A stretch of DNA of 64,000 nucleotides from Ascaphus truei (GCA_036426205.1 CM071587.1:3896016-3960015); one strand, 5' to 3'. Counted from the first letter of the stretch, positions 34,525 through 45,749 are shown. Numbers and translations are program-made. Notes: generated from the sequence alone by a model not told the origin.

Positions 34525-34985
34525 TACTATTTATAAGCACATTTCAGTAACCTTTCTGCATCAGTGAGGATAATGTAGGTCCTGTTTTGACTGAAATCTG
34601 ATAACATGGGATGGCATGAAATTCCATTTCAGATGTAGTGTTTTTGCTATTGAAATGTAAAGAAGGGCAGATTGTTTGGCCATTAGCATTTGAATCCTTG
34701 GTGCAGAACAGCTATGGATTGAAATGCTCTTTACACTGTTTTGTACAGGAAAAACATTTTTTTGTGTTCATAGCGCTTCCTGTGTGTGGTCTTTTGTGTT
34801 GCTGAAGGTGTAAAAACCCCAAGCGCTGAGCACAGCCTCTTTCTCTCTCTTAAGTTAATTAGGTCAAAGGAAAAAGATATTTATCAAAAAAATAAAAATG
34901 CACAGAAATATCAGGTCTTTGATTATTTCCAGGTCGATTCACAAGACATTTCGATAAACCAACATTTAACAGACTAAGGTACTGT
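34525..34985. other. single-copy-looking intergenic sequence
   Basis: No repeat similarity. Contains CATTAGCATTTGAATCC, resembling POU sites. Candidate conserved non-coding element only. Confidence 0.25.
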
Positions 34986-35006
34986 GCTTTCACATATCAA
35001 TTAATT

Positions 35007-35009
<3 letters not shown>

Positions 35010-35079
<70 letters not shown>

Positions 35080-35447
35080 CGTATATATATATATAATTTT
35101 CTTTTTTTAAATCGTTATTTCTAAGTTGATTTTAGTATAGATGACAGTAATTACATATTCCATCTTTAAACATGGAAATGTGGCAGAAAATGTTTAGATA
35201 GTAAGTATTCCAGCCTCATACTAATTTTTTTTTTATCATTACTTATTTATTTATAAAATGTGTTACCAGGAAGTAATACATTGAGAGTTACCTCTCGTTT
35301 TCAAGTATGTCCCAGGCTTAAAGTTAATAGAATTACTAATTGTATTTGATCTTTTAAAACCGTACAGAAACTCAATTAATGCAAGTTATTATATATATAT
35401 ATTATAGATATATATATATATATTATATATATATATATATATATATG
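35010..35447. repeat. TA microsatellites flanking an F7 copy
   Basis: TA runs at 35010-35075 and 35388-35447. F7 at about 35240-35330 (TTACCAGGAAGTAATACATT). Confidence 0.85.
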
Positions 35448-35837
35448 AATCATATAGGCAGCTTTTTATAGTAATCGATATTATAATTTAAAATACAAGG
35501 AAATAATAAAATATAAGAATATCAGCATTTCTCGCGGTTTTCCACTGGGTTTGAAGAAATAAAAGTATTTATTTAGAATAGGTTAGCCATGTGAATGCTG
35601 AGTAGTTCAAGGAGTTAGCAATCACTTTTTATTAATACGATAAACACATATAGAAACTAAGAAATGTCGGTAGAACCATATGGGTTGCTAACAGCAGCAG
35701 AAACATTATATAACATTTCCTAACCAAATATACACAGGATTGCAGACCCAGGTAATACGCAGATTCTTTAAACTGGATTGTGATTGTCTATGAATGTGAA
35801 TTACATGTTGTCTTCATAGGGCGACGCTAACTATATA

Positions 35838-36270
35838 CAGGCATACCCCGGTTTTAGGAACACTACTTTAAGTACACTCGCGAGTAAGTAACTATCGCTC
35901 ATAAGGCAAACAGCAGCTCACGCGCGCGCCTGTCAGCACGTCCTGAACAGCAATATTGGCTCCCTACCTGTACCGAAGCTGTGTGCAAGCGGGGAGACTA
36001 TAGAGCTGTTACACCTGCGTTATTTACATCAGTTATGCACGTATAGACGATTGCAGGACAGCACATGCATCGTAAGTGGGGAAAAAGGGAGTGTCTCACT
36101 TTAAGTACATTTCGCTTTACATACATGCTCCGGTCCATTGCGTACGTTAATGCGGGGTTGCCTTGTTTACATTACATGCTCCGGTCCCACTGGTACGTTA
36201 ATGCGGGGTATGCCTGTGTTACATACATGCTCCGGTCCCATTGCGTATGTTAATGCGGGGGTAGCGCTGT
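35838..36270 (-). mobile_element. F2 Tigger-like MITE with its end repeated
   Basis: The TA-flanked left end CAGGCATACCCCGGTTTTAG starts a reverse copy. The far terminal segment (ATGCTCCGGTCC to TTAATGCGGGG) then occurs three times in tandem between about 36120 and 36265. Confidence 0.75.
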
Positions 36271-36344
36271 ATACGTACAGTACTGGCTCTTCCGTATTAC
36301 CAGGTCTGGGGGAAATCCGCATACAAATGCATGAGGTATTTGCA

Positions 36345-36545
36345 GGAGGGGGGGGGGGTTTACACTAAAAGCTTGTAGTATGTATGTATTGTGTGTGGGT
36401 ATGTATGTACTGTATGTACTGTAGTGTATGTATTTAGTTGTGTGTGTGTTGTATGTATGCATGCATGCGTGCGTGTGTGTATGGTATGTATGTATGTATG
36501 TATGTGTTGCGTGCGTGCGTGCGTGCATGCATGGTAGTATGTAGG
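36345..36545. repeat. poly-G and (GTAT)n/(GTGC)n microsatellite
   Basis: G run at 36348-36358, then GTATGTAT blocks to 36545 with CATG and GCGTGCGT variants. Confidence 0.9.
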
Positions 36546-37440
36546 TTCCCGTTTTTAAACTCTTTTGGATTCTAGAGATATCGGCGTGGGACCAGGTTAC
36601 CTCCAGGGATGTTAAAATGGAAGCTGTGCTACACTAATTAAAGACAGCAGAGGTTGCATGGCCAAGAGCTGCCACAAAAAAATAAAAAGGTGACATTCAG
36701 CAACAAAATTAAGATTTTTAAAAAAAAAATCATAATAATATTAAGTGTTTTTTTTTGGGGTGGGTGGATAAATTGCTTTTGGAGGTGAGTTAAGGGGTGG
36801 ATACATACAGATGGCGACCCTTCCGTGCGAGCGCCTCGCCGCGGACGCTCCATGAGACCAGCGATCTGCGCCTTAGCTGCAGGAGTCCTGCAGACCAGAG
36901 ATCTGCGCTTAGTGCAGGAGTTGGGTTGCGGCGTTTTGGTTGGCGGGGGCGAACGTGTCACCAGATCACCGTGACGCGGCTGCAGCCCGAAAAATCAATT
37001 ACAGGCCGTGTCGGCAAAATGTAGCAGCGTCGACGCTGTACTTTGCCGCCACAAGAAGACTGCAATGTGACGTGGTTCGTTTAAAAACATTGGCAGCGGT
37101 GCCGGTCGTGCGCGCTCACGCAGCGCCGGTATCACCCCGAACTCAGCCTGTATCTTTAGAGGCAGCGTCGTACATGATTTGAACCAGCAGCAACACCTAT
37201 AAGTGATTCCTGTAGAGGAAGTTATTCTTTATTTTGTTACTATTGATGCCTGTTGGGGGCATGGAGCAGAGAAGATCAAATTTTGTAGCTGTTTCAAAGT
37301 GGAGAAGGACATTACCCAAACAGACAAACTGGCTAATTAACAACTATGCTTCCCAGTCATGGACAGAAAGTTAGTGCAGGAGTCACGGTGAGGATGCTTA
37401 ATCATTACAAATACAGCTGTAATCATCTTGGTGTGGTCAG
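36546..37440. other. intergenic, nothing recognised
   Basis: Moderately CpG-rich around 36820-37140. Short open frames have no recognised domain. Confidence 0.4.
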
Positions 37441-37450
37441 AAAACATATA

Positions 37451-37787
37451 CAGGCATACCGCATTAACGTAACGCAATGGGAACGGAGCTGTATGTAAAG
37501 CAATGTACTTAAGTGAAGCAATCCCTTTTCCCCACTTATCGATGCATGTACGTACTGCAACATCGTCATATATGTGCATAAACTGATGTAAATAACGCAT
37601 TTGTTAAACAGGTCTGTGGAGTCCCCCGTCTTGCGCACGATTCGTACAGGTATAGGGGAGACTGGATTTTTTTGCTGTTAGGACGCTGGACCAGGGCATG
37701 CGTGAGCTGCGTGCCTATTGGGGGCGAGATGTACTTACTCCGGAGGTAATTAAAGTGAGGTGTCTCTTAAACGGGGGGTATGCCCTG
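37451..37787 (+). mobile_element. F2 Tigger-like MITE, indel-rich copy
   Basis: TA-flanked with recognisable ends, but carries many one-base insertions and deletions relative to the copies at 4.1, 18.9 and 30.0 kb. Confidence 0.8.
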
Positions 37788-37869
37788 TATTATTGTGCTG
37801 TGTTGACAATGTATGAAATTAATGGATCATTGATTACAGGACATCATTGGATAGCAATTCCAGTGTTGT

Positions 37870-38130
37870 AACACTTTCTTGGGGGGGGTGTGGGCAGTGG
37901 GGGGAGGGGGCTGACCAGGGAGGGAGACGGGGGGGGGGGGATTGTATGTATGACTTCATCATAGGCTTGTATTTATATAGCCGCACATAACTGTACATAG
38001 AGCTTCACGAGTAGTAAATAAACGTGAAATCATAAAAAATAACAAATAAATAATAAAACATCACATGAAGGGGTAAAGCGCTTAGACACCCATAAAAGTA
38101 AACATTTCTAGAAAAGGAGTCCCATGTCTC
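37870..38130. repeat. G-rich run and F6 tail fragment
   Basis: G-rich at 37880-37942, then TATTTATATAGCCGCACATA and a degraded F6 tail. Confidence 0.55.
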
Positions 38131-38134
38131 GACA

Positions 38135-39050
38135 GTTGGTCCCTGTGTTGACCCCGACACACCCCACACATCCTCTCGGTGGTGTGTGCACACCCGCGCG
38201 GCACGGCACCACGGCACCCGCCACTTCCACCCTGTCACTGGCCCCCCCGGGCGCCCCCTCGGCACCCTGCAAGCACTCGACAGCCGCCCCCCGCCGCCCC
38301 TCCGCACCCCCGACGGAGGAGCGCCTGCAGGGCCGGGCTACTCGCCGACCGGGATGGGGCGCGATAAACACACGAGACGCAGGAGCCCAGGCACGATGAG
38401 GGCGGGCCGCCGCAGCGGCACGGCCTTCCCACCCCCGACGAGAGTAGAGGTATGTACACGGGTGGCGCCGAAGTTGAGTAAAAATGGTAAAAAGTGTTCT
38501 GAAATGGAACGGGCAGGGGGGGAGGAATAAAATACTGCACTATGGACTAAGGAAGCGAGTGGTCCCAACTCAGTCAATGGATGGGCCCCAAGGCAGGTCA
38601 GGTTTTAAGGATTTGTGCATGGCGGTCAGCCCAAGGTGGGTCAATGCCGAGGGCAAGGGGGCCCCCGGCCTCACTAGGCTGGGCCCGAGGCGGCTATGTG
38701 GCAGCAGGGCCACTCCTCAGCCAGCGTCGCCATGTCATGACATGGCAATGCGGTCAGGTGACGTCAGGTTGCCAATGGACAATGCGGCCGCTGCCGGAGA
38801 GGGGTGACGCTTGCCGCTCCAGAGGAAGGTACAGACCCCCAGGAAACTCCCTGACACACACACATAGAGGGCACGAACTGGCACGCAGCTAACCCTTGGG
38901 GGTGTGAGCAGAGCCTCAGCCAGCTCCTTCCCCTCTCCTATCGGGCCAGAAGTGGAGCCGGGCACAAACAGGAGTGGACGGGAGAGCGGGAACCCCGGAA
39001 AGGCGAGGGCCAGAGCAATACGCTTTGCCATAGGGCCGATCCTGCTAGAG
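38135..39050. other. GC-rich unassigned block
   Basis: Very GC-rich at 38150-38470. A frame near 38353 starts MGRDKHTRRRSPG, and a GTATGTAC donor-like string follows at about 38449. No domain recognised. Could be transposon-derived (L1-type ORF1 start) or a CpG island. Confidence 0.25.
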
Positions 39051-39054
39051 TCAT

Positions 39055-39150
39055 GTTTGAGCACCTGATTAAGCCTGCCTGTGAATGAAGCAGGGATATC
39101 ATTAACACCGACCTGTTCCGGTGGACATCGTGAGACTGGAGAAGTGTGTG
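39055..39150. repeat. F1 remnant
   Basis: GAAGCAGGGATATCATTAAC, CGACCTGTTCCGGTGGACAT and GAGACTGGAG match the right half of F1. Confidence 0.6.
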
Positions 39151-39159
39151 TGTGTATCT

Positions 39160-39895
39160 AAGTAAGTTATACCTGGATTGACAATTATCGCTTTATCCAT
39201 GTGATGGGGAATATTTAGGACACGTGAATTCAGTGCAGCTTGATGGCCCGTCCATCAGGTGTGCGCGAAGGCACCCAGGACCCCGCGTCTTACAAAGAGG
39301 CCCTGGATTTTCACCGGTACCAACAGCCGTAGTCACAGTTTAAATGTGGTGGGGTTGTTGTTGTGTTTAAACGGTGAGTACCGGGGAAGGGCGCAGAAGG
39401 GCCGGGCTTCAATCTCCTCTGCTACTCACGCAACGATCGTGTTGGCAATCACCAAGGCAGAACGGAATGGTGGCGGGTTACCTCCGAGAGAGGCTGGTCG
39501 CCCAACGGTGCTGGCTCCCGGACAGGGCGGGGTTAGTTAAGAGGAACCCGAACGGCTCGTGAAACCCGGGCCTCACTATACTCCACGCCGGGCACTGGAG
39601 GGTTGGCCAGGAGGTTTACACCACCATTTACACTGGTTTGAAATTTTGATGCAGAAACTAGTTGTAGAAAAGTGATGCCCAGAGACACAGAAGAGTCTAT
39701 GAAAACCTATAAGGGCGGATGTCTCAAGTAATAAAGTGCCAACAGAAGTTGTTTTGATAACCTTGTTACACTTTCTGTTTGCATTTGTGTGTATGAAACG
39801 TTTCTTACACTGATTTGGGCAACGCTTCACGTGACAAGGCTAGCGAGCGGCACAAATCAAAGTAAACTGCTTCTGAAAGAGGTAGGGTAACGCGC
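39160..39895. other. intergenic, nothing recognised
   Basis: No repeat match or coding signature. Confidence 0.4.
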
Positions 39896-39904
39896 GCGCA
39901 GTGC

Positions 39905-40920
39905 CAGATATGGGAAGTGAAAGGGGGAGGGAGGAGAATGGAGGGAAGGGGGGAGGCGGAGAAGGGACGGGAAGGGGGGAAGGAGAGAATAGAGGGACGG
40001 AATCTGGAGGGAAGGGGGGAGGAGCGCATGGCGGGAGGGGGGCCGGGAAGGAGAGACTGGAGGGAGGGGGAGGGAGAAAATGGAAGGAAGGGAGGAAGAG
40101 GGGAAGCAGACGGGAGGGGACGGGGGGAAGGAGAGAAGAGAGGGAAAGGACCGCGTAATGGAGGGAAGGGGGGAAAGAGAATGGAGGGGGAAGAAGGGGG
40201 CAGGGAGAGAAGGGGGAGGGAGGGGGGAACGGAGAGGAATGGATGGAGGGCACGGGGGGATCGGGGAGGGGTGGGGGGAAAGGGGAGGGAGAGAACTGTG
40301 CGGGAAGGGGAGGGAGAGAATGGAGGGCAGGGAGAGATAATGGAAAGAAAGAAAGGAAAGAGGCGGAGGGAGAGAATGGAGGGATGGGGGGGGTAGGGAG
40401 GAATGGAGGGGGGATTAACAGACACAGGACACACCACACACACCACAAAAGGCACAGAGAGACACACACAGACACGGAGACACACACACACGGCACAGAG
40501 AGACACACACAGACACAGAGAGAGACACACAGATTCACACAAGCACACAGGCATACACAGAGAGACACACACACACATAGACAGACAGAATGGAAGGAAG
40601 GGGAGGGAGAGAATGGAGGGAAGGCGGGGAAGGAGAGAATAGAGGGGAAGGGGGGAAGGAGAGAATTGAGGGAAGGAGAGAATGGAGGGAAGGGGGGAAA
40701 GAGAATGGAGGGAAGGGGATGGAGATACGGGAGGAAGAGAGGAAGGGAGAGAATGGAGGGATGGGGGGGAGGGAGAGAATGGAGGCATACAGACACAGAG
40801 ACACACACACACACACACAGAGACACACACACACACAGCACAGAGAGACACAGAGACACAGAGACACACAGATTCACACAGAGACACACACACACACACA
40901 TAGACGGACAGACACACAGC
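39905..40920. repeat. purine-rich minisatellite alternating with CA-rich microsatellite
   Basis: GGGAGGGAGAGAATGGAGGG-type units fill 39905-40425 and 40590-40795. CACAGAGACACACA-type units fill 40430-40580 and 40796-40920. The plus strand is almost pure purine in the G/A parts. The long open frames on both strands here (up to 370 codons) are low-complexity artefacts. Confidence 0.9.
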
Positions 40921-41109
40921 CCGATCCAGCCAATGACACGCCCCCTCCCTTAAACGCCCCCCCCAGGGCTCCTGGAGCGGGAGCTCCTGCTCTCGAATTT
41001 GTGAAGGACAGCCAAGCGCTCATGCTTGGAGAGGTGGTGACATCACTGATCTCAAGCAGGAGCATGCTCAGTGGCAGCGTGGCCACAGCATAAGGGTGTA
41101 AAACCATCT

Positions 41110-41465
41110 AATTGAATACCTATTCCTTGCCCCCCCTTTCTTCTCCTGTGCCCCCTGGAATGTCCGCTCTGACTTACAAGGCTCTGGTTGTACACAACCT
41201 CTTCTGCTCGGCTGTGACTCAACTGTGGAGGCTGCTGTCTCCTATGGTGGTCTCCCTTTCACTCACACTCCACGCCCCAGTGGCCGGGGTGGAGGGGTAG
41301 GCCTCTTCCTCTCAGCTCCGCCCTACGCCTCTTCCTGATTCATTCTCTTCCTTTGAGGTTCGCACTGTTCTACACTCTCTCCCTGCACGTGGCACGTGGC
41401 AGTCATCTACAGACCGCCAACCTCTACATCCTGTACCTTCTCCTTCTTCTCAGACTTTGAATCCT
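41110..41465 (+). pseudogene. degenerate L2/CR1-clade LINE endonuclease fragment
   Basis: One frame reads THTPRPSGRGGGVGLFLS, the typical motif of L2-type non-LTR endonuclease domains. A frame shift later VAVIYRPPTSTS follows, matching the catalytic-domain block V-x-V-I-Y-R-P-P. WNVRSL-like residues precede it. In-frame stops and frameshifts show it is dead. A short duplication (GCACGTG GCACGTG) causes one shift. Confidence 0.7.
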
Positions 41466-41481
41466 AGCTTTCATTGATACA

Positions 41482-41511
41482 TGCCCCCCCCCCCCCCCCC
41501 CCCCCCCCCCA
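41482..41511. repeat. poly-C tract
   Basis: About 30 C residues in a row. Confidence 0.9.
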
Positions 41512-41514
41512 TAT

Positions 41515-42087
41515 GTAGCAAGGCAATTTTGGATCATAACTGTGGTATTTTCACCATGATGCTTTTTATCACAGCATTTTGCTCCAATTTACCCAGTCTG
41601 TCCCAGTTTGCACCATGGGGAGAGTCAGTAGGAGGAGTTGGGGGGGAGTTACATGGTGCACAGATTATAATGAGATGTATCACATTCTGCGTCTGTCCCA
41701 GTTTGCATCATGGGGAGAGTCAGTAGGAGGAGTTGGGGAGAGTTACATGGTGCACAGATTATAATGAGATGTATCACATTCTGTGTTTCTGCCCCAGCAT
41801 GCACCTTGGGGAGAGTCAGTAGGAGGAGTTGGGGAGAGTTACATGGTGCTCAGTGAGGACACACGACTCAGATTTTTACATCACTTATGGCACCAAAATA
41901 TACATTGTACTGTGGTGTGGTTACAATAAACCATTTTTATACAACATCGTATTACATTTTCTTCCATCTTTCTTTTCAATATTATTATCCAACCTTTACA
42001 ACAAACAGTCACCTATTGTTCCACGATTTATAAATAATACTACCTATTACGCATTTACATCCCGGGCAACGCCGGGTCTCTCAGCTA
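41515..42087 (+). mobile_element. Helitron-like element, 3' end with internal tandem repeats
   Basis: Ends with a hairpin CCCGGCAACGCCGGG-type sequence (42061-42076) followed shortly by CTAG and host T (42084-42088), the Helitron 3' signature. Upstream, a roughly 95-base unit (CCATGGGGAGAGTCAGTAGG) is repeated three times at 41600-41850. The 5' end is not defined, so the start given is a minimum. Confidence 0.55.
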
Positions 42088-42111
42088 GTTAATAATAATA
42101 ATTATTATTTT

Positions 42112-42325
42112 ATTTCATATAGCTCTTTTCTCCCACTGGGACTCAAAGCACAATTACAGTATAGAGAGCGGTACGCAGCACATACAATTGTTACAGACAC
42201 AGTCCCTGCCCCGTAGAGCTTACAATCTATGTTTTTGGTGCCTGAGGCACAGGGAGATAAAGTGACTTGCCCAAGGTCACAGGAGCCGACCCCGGGAATT
42301 GAACCGGGCTCCCCTGAGAGAAAGG
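42112..42325 (+). repeat. CORE-SINE/L2-type repeat with MIR-like segment
   Basis: GCTTACAATCTATG is followed by AAGTGACTTGCCCAAGGTCA and GGGAATTGAACCGGGCTCCC, strings also found in MIR/CORE-type repeats of other vertebrates. Confidence 0.6.
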
Positions 42326-42329
42326 TACG

Positions 42330-42790
42330 AGGTATTAGGAAGCTTCGAACTTGTTTGTTACATTGCCAGTAATATGTTTGTGTTACATAGGGGTTTCAAC
42401 GCCAACCACTGTGTCGGCTGCGAGAGGGGCTCTGTGGAAACGAAGAGATGGACATATTTCTGGAACACCAGGTACATTTGTCATCTCTAGCTGCGCTCAG
42501 CTGTTTAACGCAGATAACACAATCGTGAGCAGCGTTTCACAACCTTTAGCAAAGAGTCCATGAAGGGGGAGAAACTGTGATGGTTTTTTGTTTAATGGGA
42601 AGGATCCTGCCCCTCAGGCTAGCAGCGGGGAAAGGATGTGGGAATGAATTCACTAGACTGAACCTTTCCTGACATTGCTCTCTACCTGGAGAACTCTTTA
42701 TGGCGTCAAAGCTGTTTTGTTGTGAAAGCGATGCGCAGAAGAGTAACACATTGATGCGTCGTGGTGCGGTCATGTACAAAACTGATTCAG
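42330..42790. other. intergenic, nothing recognised
   Basis: No repeat match or coding signature. Confidence 0.4.
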
Positions 42791-42794
42791 GGGT

Positions 42795-43075
42795 GCTGTT
42801 CAGCAGGGGAGGCCAATTCCAGTCCTCAAGTGCCACCAGCAAGTCAGGTTTTCTGGATATCCCTGCTTCAGCACAGGTGGCTCAATCAGTGGCTCAGTCA
42901 GCAACTGGCCAACTGCAGTCCACAAAGGCCACCAGCAAGTCAGGTATTAAGGATATCACTGCTTCAGCACAATCTTCGACTGAGCCACTGATTGAGTCCC
43001 CTCTGCTGAAGCAGAGATAATCCTGAAAACCTGATCTGCTGGTGGCCCTTGAAGACTGGAGTTGGCCGTCCTGTT
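42795..43075. repeat. two F1 elements fused
   Basis: The left arm (CCAGTCCTCAAGTGCCACCA ..CTTCAGCACAGGTGGCTCAA) is followed by a second left arm (CAGTCCACAAAGGCCACCAG) and then a single right arm ending GACTGGAGTTGGCC. Confidence 0.75.
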
Positions 43076-43079
43076 GTAC

Positions 43080-43465
43080 AGCTACCCGGGTTTTTTGATT
43101 TTTTTTAAACAAAGGAAAAATGACGCGAGGGGCGGAGTTAGAGGCAGAGTTTTGCCATCACTGGTGACGCACCTATGCAAATGACACGTAGAAAAAAATT
43201 GCAAGTAATAGGCCACTTGTGTCAAAATTGTCCGTAAAGTGCGAGCCTACGTGACAAAGGCAAGTAGAAGCAAACAATTTCTAGTGCATTATATGTAAGA
43301 ATATAATGCGAATAATAAGAAAACGTGAACATGAATAGTGACATACAGTCCATTAAACAAAAACTATTGTGTATACATTCCCCCTATATGTTCTGCAATA
43401 AATATTGGGGATCACATGTATTATATATTTAAGGCAGTCCAAGCGTTTTTTCTTTTTACATTTAT
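43080..43465. other. intergenic, nothing recognised
   Basis: No repeat match or coding signature. Confidence 0.4.
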
Positions 43466-43469
43466 CTTT

Positions 43470-43805
43470 TTAACACAGGATTGAAGCAGGGGGGTCTCCG
43501 GAACTGAACCCCATTCATTTCAGCTCTGGGGACCCCCTGCTTACGGAGATACTTACCTCCGCAGGGGGTGCCGGTAGCTGCGCCGCTCGGCTAGCAGGGT
43601 TCGCATAATGGGCGCTTTTCACAGCTCCCGCGTCCTGCGGGCCAATAGGAAGCCGTGACGTCACCCGGCGCGCCTTCCCACTGGCCCGCCTGACGCGGCA
43701 GCTTTAAAAAGCAGAGAGATACCGGCGCGGTCCGAATCTCCGCAAGCAGGGGGTCCCCGAAGCTGAAATTTATGGGGTTCGGAGTTCCCCCATACTTCAA
43801 TCCTA
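43470..43805. mobile_element. F3 fold-back element
   Basis: GGTCTCCGGAACTGAACCCC ..CGGGCCAATAGGAAGCCGTG, TGACGTCA centre, CCCACTGGCCCGCC.., then AGCAGGGGGTCCCCGAAGCT. Full length. Confidence 0.8.
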
Positions 43806-44210
43806 TGTTAAAAAAAAATAAAAAATAAAAAAAAAAAGGGCTTGGATTAATTTTTTAACCCTCTGGGTGCTGGAGTAGCTGTGGCCCGCGGCGTCCCCAC
43901 TCCCATCACCCTGCGGGTCAGGTGGCGTTTCCGCGCTCCGGCAGAAACCGAGCACAGTAAGGGCATGATGTAACCAGCTCTCTCTTTGTCGGCGTTGTGT
44001 CCGAGGAAAGCACGTCCGACGGGCTCGGCAGTACGCTGAAGCGTGCACTTTTGATATTGCAGAACATGCAGATCAATACCGCGGACAGAGACATGTAATG
44101 AGAGGCAGGCTACGCGGGGAGAAACACGGCGGGCTGAACGAGGGACGCACGCACGAGGTTCAAACTCTATTTCTTCAAGGAGTAATCCCAGCAGGCGATT
44201 TATTGTTATT
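43806..44210. other. intergenic, nothing recognised
   Basis: CpG-rich in the middle. No gene or repeat recognised. Confidence 0.4.
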
Positions 44211-44214
44211 TTTT

Positions 44215-44550
44215 TAACATAGGATTGAGGCAGGGGGGTCCCCGGAGCTGAACCTCACTGATTTCTGTTCCGGGGACCCCCTGCTTCCAGAGATACAGAC
44301 CTTCTCCGTCGGCAGTGCGGTATCCCTGCTCTGTGGGCCAATAGGAAACCGGGTGATGTCACGGCTTCCTATTGGCCGGCAGGGCGCGGTGAGCTTTCAA
44401 AAGCAGCCATTACATCATCTCTGCTAGCGGAGCGGCTACCGGCACCCACCACGGAGGTAAGTATCTCCGGAAGCGGGGGGTCCCCGGCGCTGAAATTAAT
44501 GGGGTTAAGCTCCGGAGACCCCCCCGGCTTCAACCCAATGCTTAAAAAAA
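44215..44550. mobile_element. F3 fold-back element
   Basis: GGGGTCCCCGGAGCTGAACC ..GGCCAATAGGAAACCGGGTG, GATGTCA centre, CGGCTTCCTATTGGCCGGC, then GGGGTCCCCGGCGCTGAAAT. Full length. Confidence 0.8.
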
Positions 44551-44689
44551 GAAAAGAAATTGCAGAATAAAATGGCCATTTTGGATTGCCACGAAACACC
44601 AGCACGCTGATTTTCTGGATTAGGGATGAGGATGTCAGGAAAATGGTCCATTAAGTATTATGCTCATGTTTTGTGAGCAATAAGACGTT

Positions 44690-45420
44690 GCAGAGGTAAT
44701 GTACAAAAGACCAGCGGTGCGCAAACTGGGGGGCGCTAGATTTTCTGGGGGCCCGCGGCAGTTATAGAGGTCCTGCGCTCTCCTCCCAGACATTTAAATT
44801 AAATGCCGGGGGGACAGCGCGAGGCCTCTATAATACACTTACCTTCCTTTCCAGCGACGCGTCCTCCTGGTAACCCGGCGTCCAATAACGCCCCGCGGGG
44901 TCACGTTACCATGGCGATGTGGGAGGTGGGAGAGTATAGAACACGCCACCCGCAGCAGCGGAGGCACGTCTGGAGGGTGGATAGTCAGGGTTAGCCTGGT
45001 CGGGGTTGGAGATAGTAGAATGGTCTTGATACTTGCCGAGGTCAGAGGTAGGAGCCATGAGAGTAGTCGGTAGCCGGGTGCCGTGGTCAAGGGGTTGGAG
45101 CCTGTGGGATAGTCGTTGTTCGTGTGCCGTGGTCAGGGATGGAGAGGTACAGAAGGTCAGAGGCAAGCCGGGGTCGATATCCAGAGGGGGACGTGCTCCC
45201 CGATTCCTTACATTGGTCCACTGAAAACCGTGGACCAAAAGGAACCGGCCGATCCAAGTTCTCCCCCAAAATGTGCCCCTCTCTACTAAAGACCTCTCAG
45301 CGATTGCTCGTAATCTGCAACCGGCCACTGGTTTCGTAACTAAGCTTATTGCAGGGACTAAATGATCTGAAAAGCAATACAACTGTGGAAGGCCTGTAGC
45401 AATTACCCCTCTCTCCCATT
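44690..45420. other. unassigned block, possibly repeat-derived
   Basis: Begins with a GTGCGCAAACTGGGGGGCGC string typical of dispersed vertebrate repeats. Then CpG-rich with several variants of GTGCCGTGGTCA. A partial RFX-like site (GTTACCATGGCGAT) lies at about 44904. No gene recognised. Confidence 0.35.
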
Positions 45421-45489
45421 CCTCTAGGAATTAGGACAGGATAATAAAGAAGCACCCACCTTTTTTTACAGGACGGGAGCGATGGGGGG

Positions 45490-45745
45490 GGGGGGGGGCC
45501 GCGAGCTGCACCGTAGTTTTTCCAACTCCAGGGACCCTTCCAGTTCCCTTACACTTACCGGAAGAGGTACCAACGTCAATTCCTGGTTTTTACACTGGGT
45601 TCCCACCGGCCCGTGAGACGTAGGAGATTCAAGCCGCCATTTTGTCCACCTTGGGCAGTCTGAGACGCTGTTACCTTCACTGGTAAGTGTCTTGGAAACC
45701 AGGGAAGACCCTATGGCTGAAAATAGCATGGGGTGTGGGGGGTTG
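45490..45745. mobile_element. F3-related fold-back element, diverged
   Basis: CTCCAGGGACCCTTCCAGTT ..CCGCCATTTTGTCCACCTTG ..GGAAACCAGGGAAGACCCTA, matching the diverged subtype at 28.4 kb. A poly-G run lies at its left. Confidence 0.5.
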
Positions 45746-45749
45746 CGTA

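Noticed and set aside
39805..40953. Frames of up to 370 codons rich in Pro/Ser/Leu or Gly/Glu/Arg
   Set aside because: Low-complexity translation of the purine/CA minisatellite. No initiation, splice or domain evidence.
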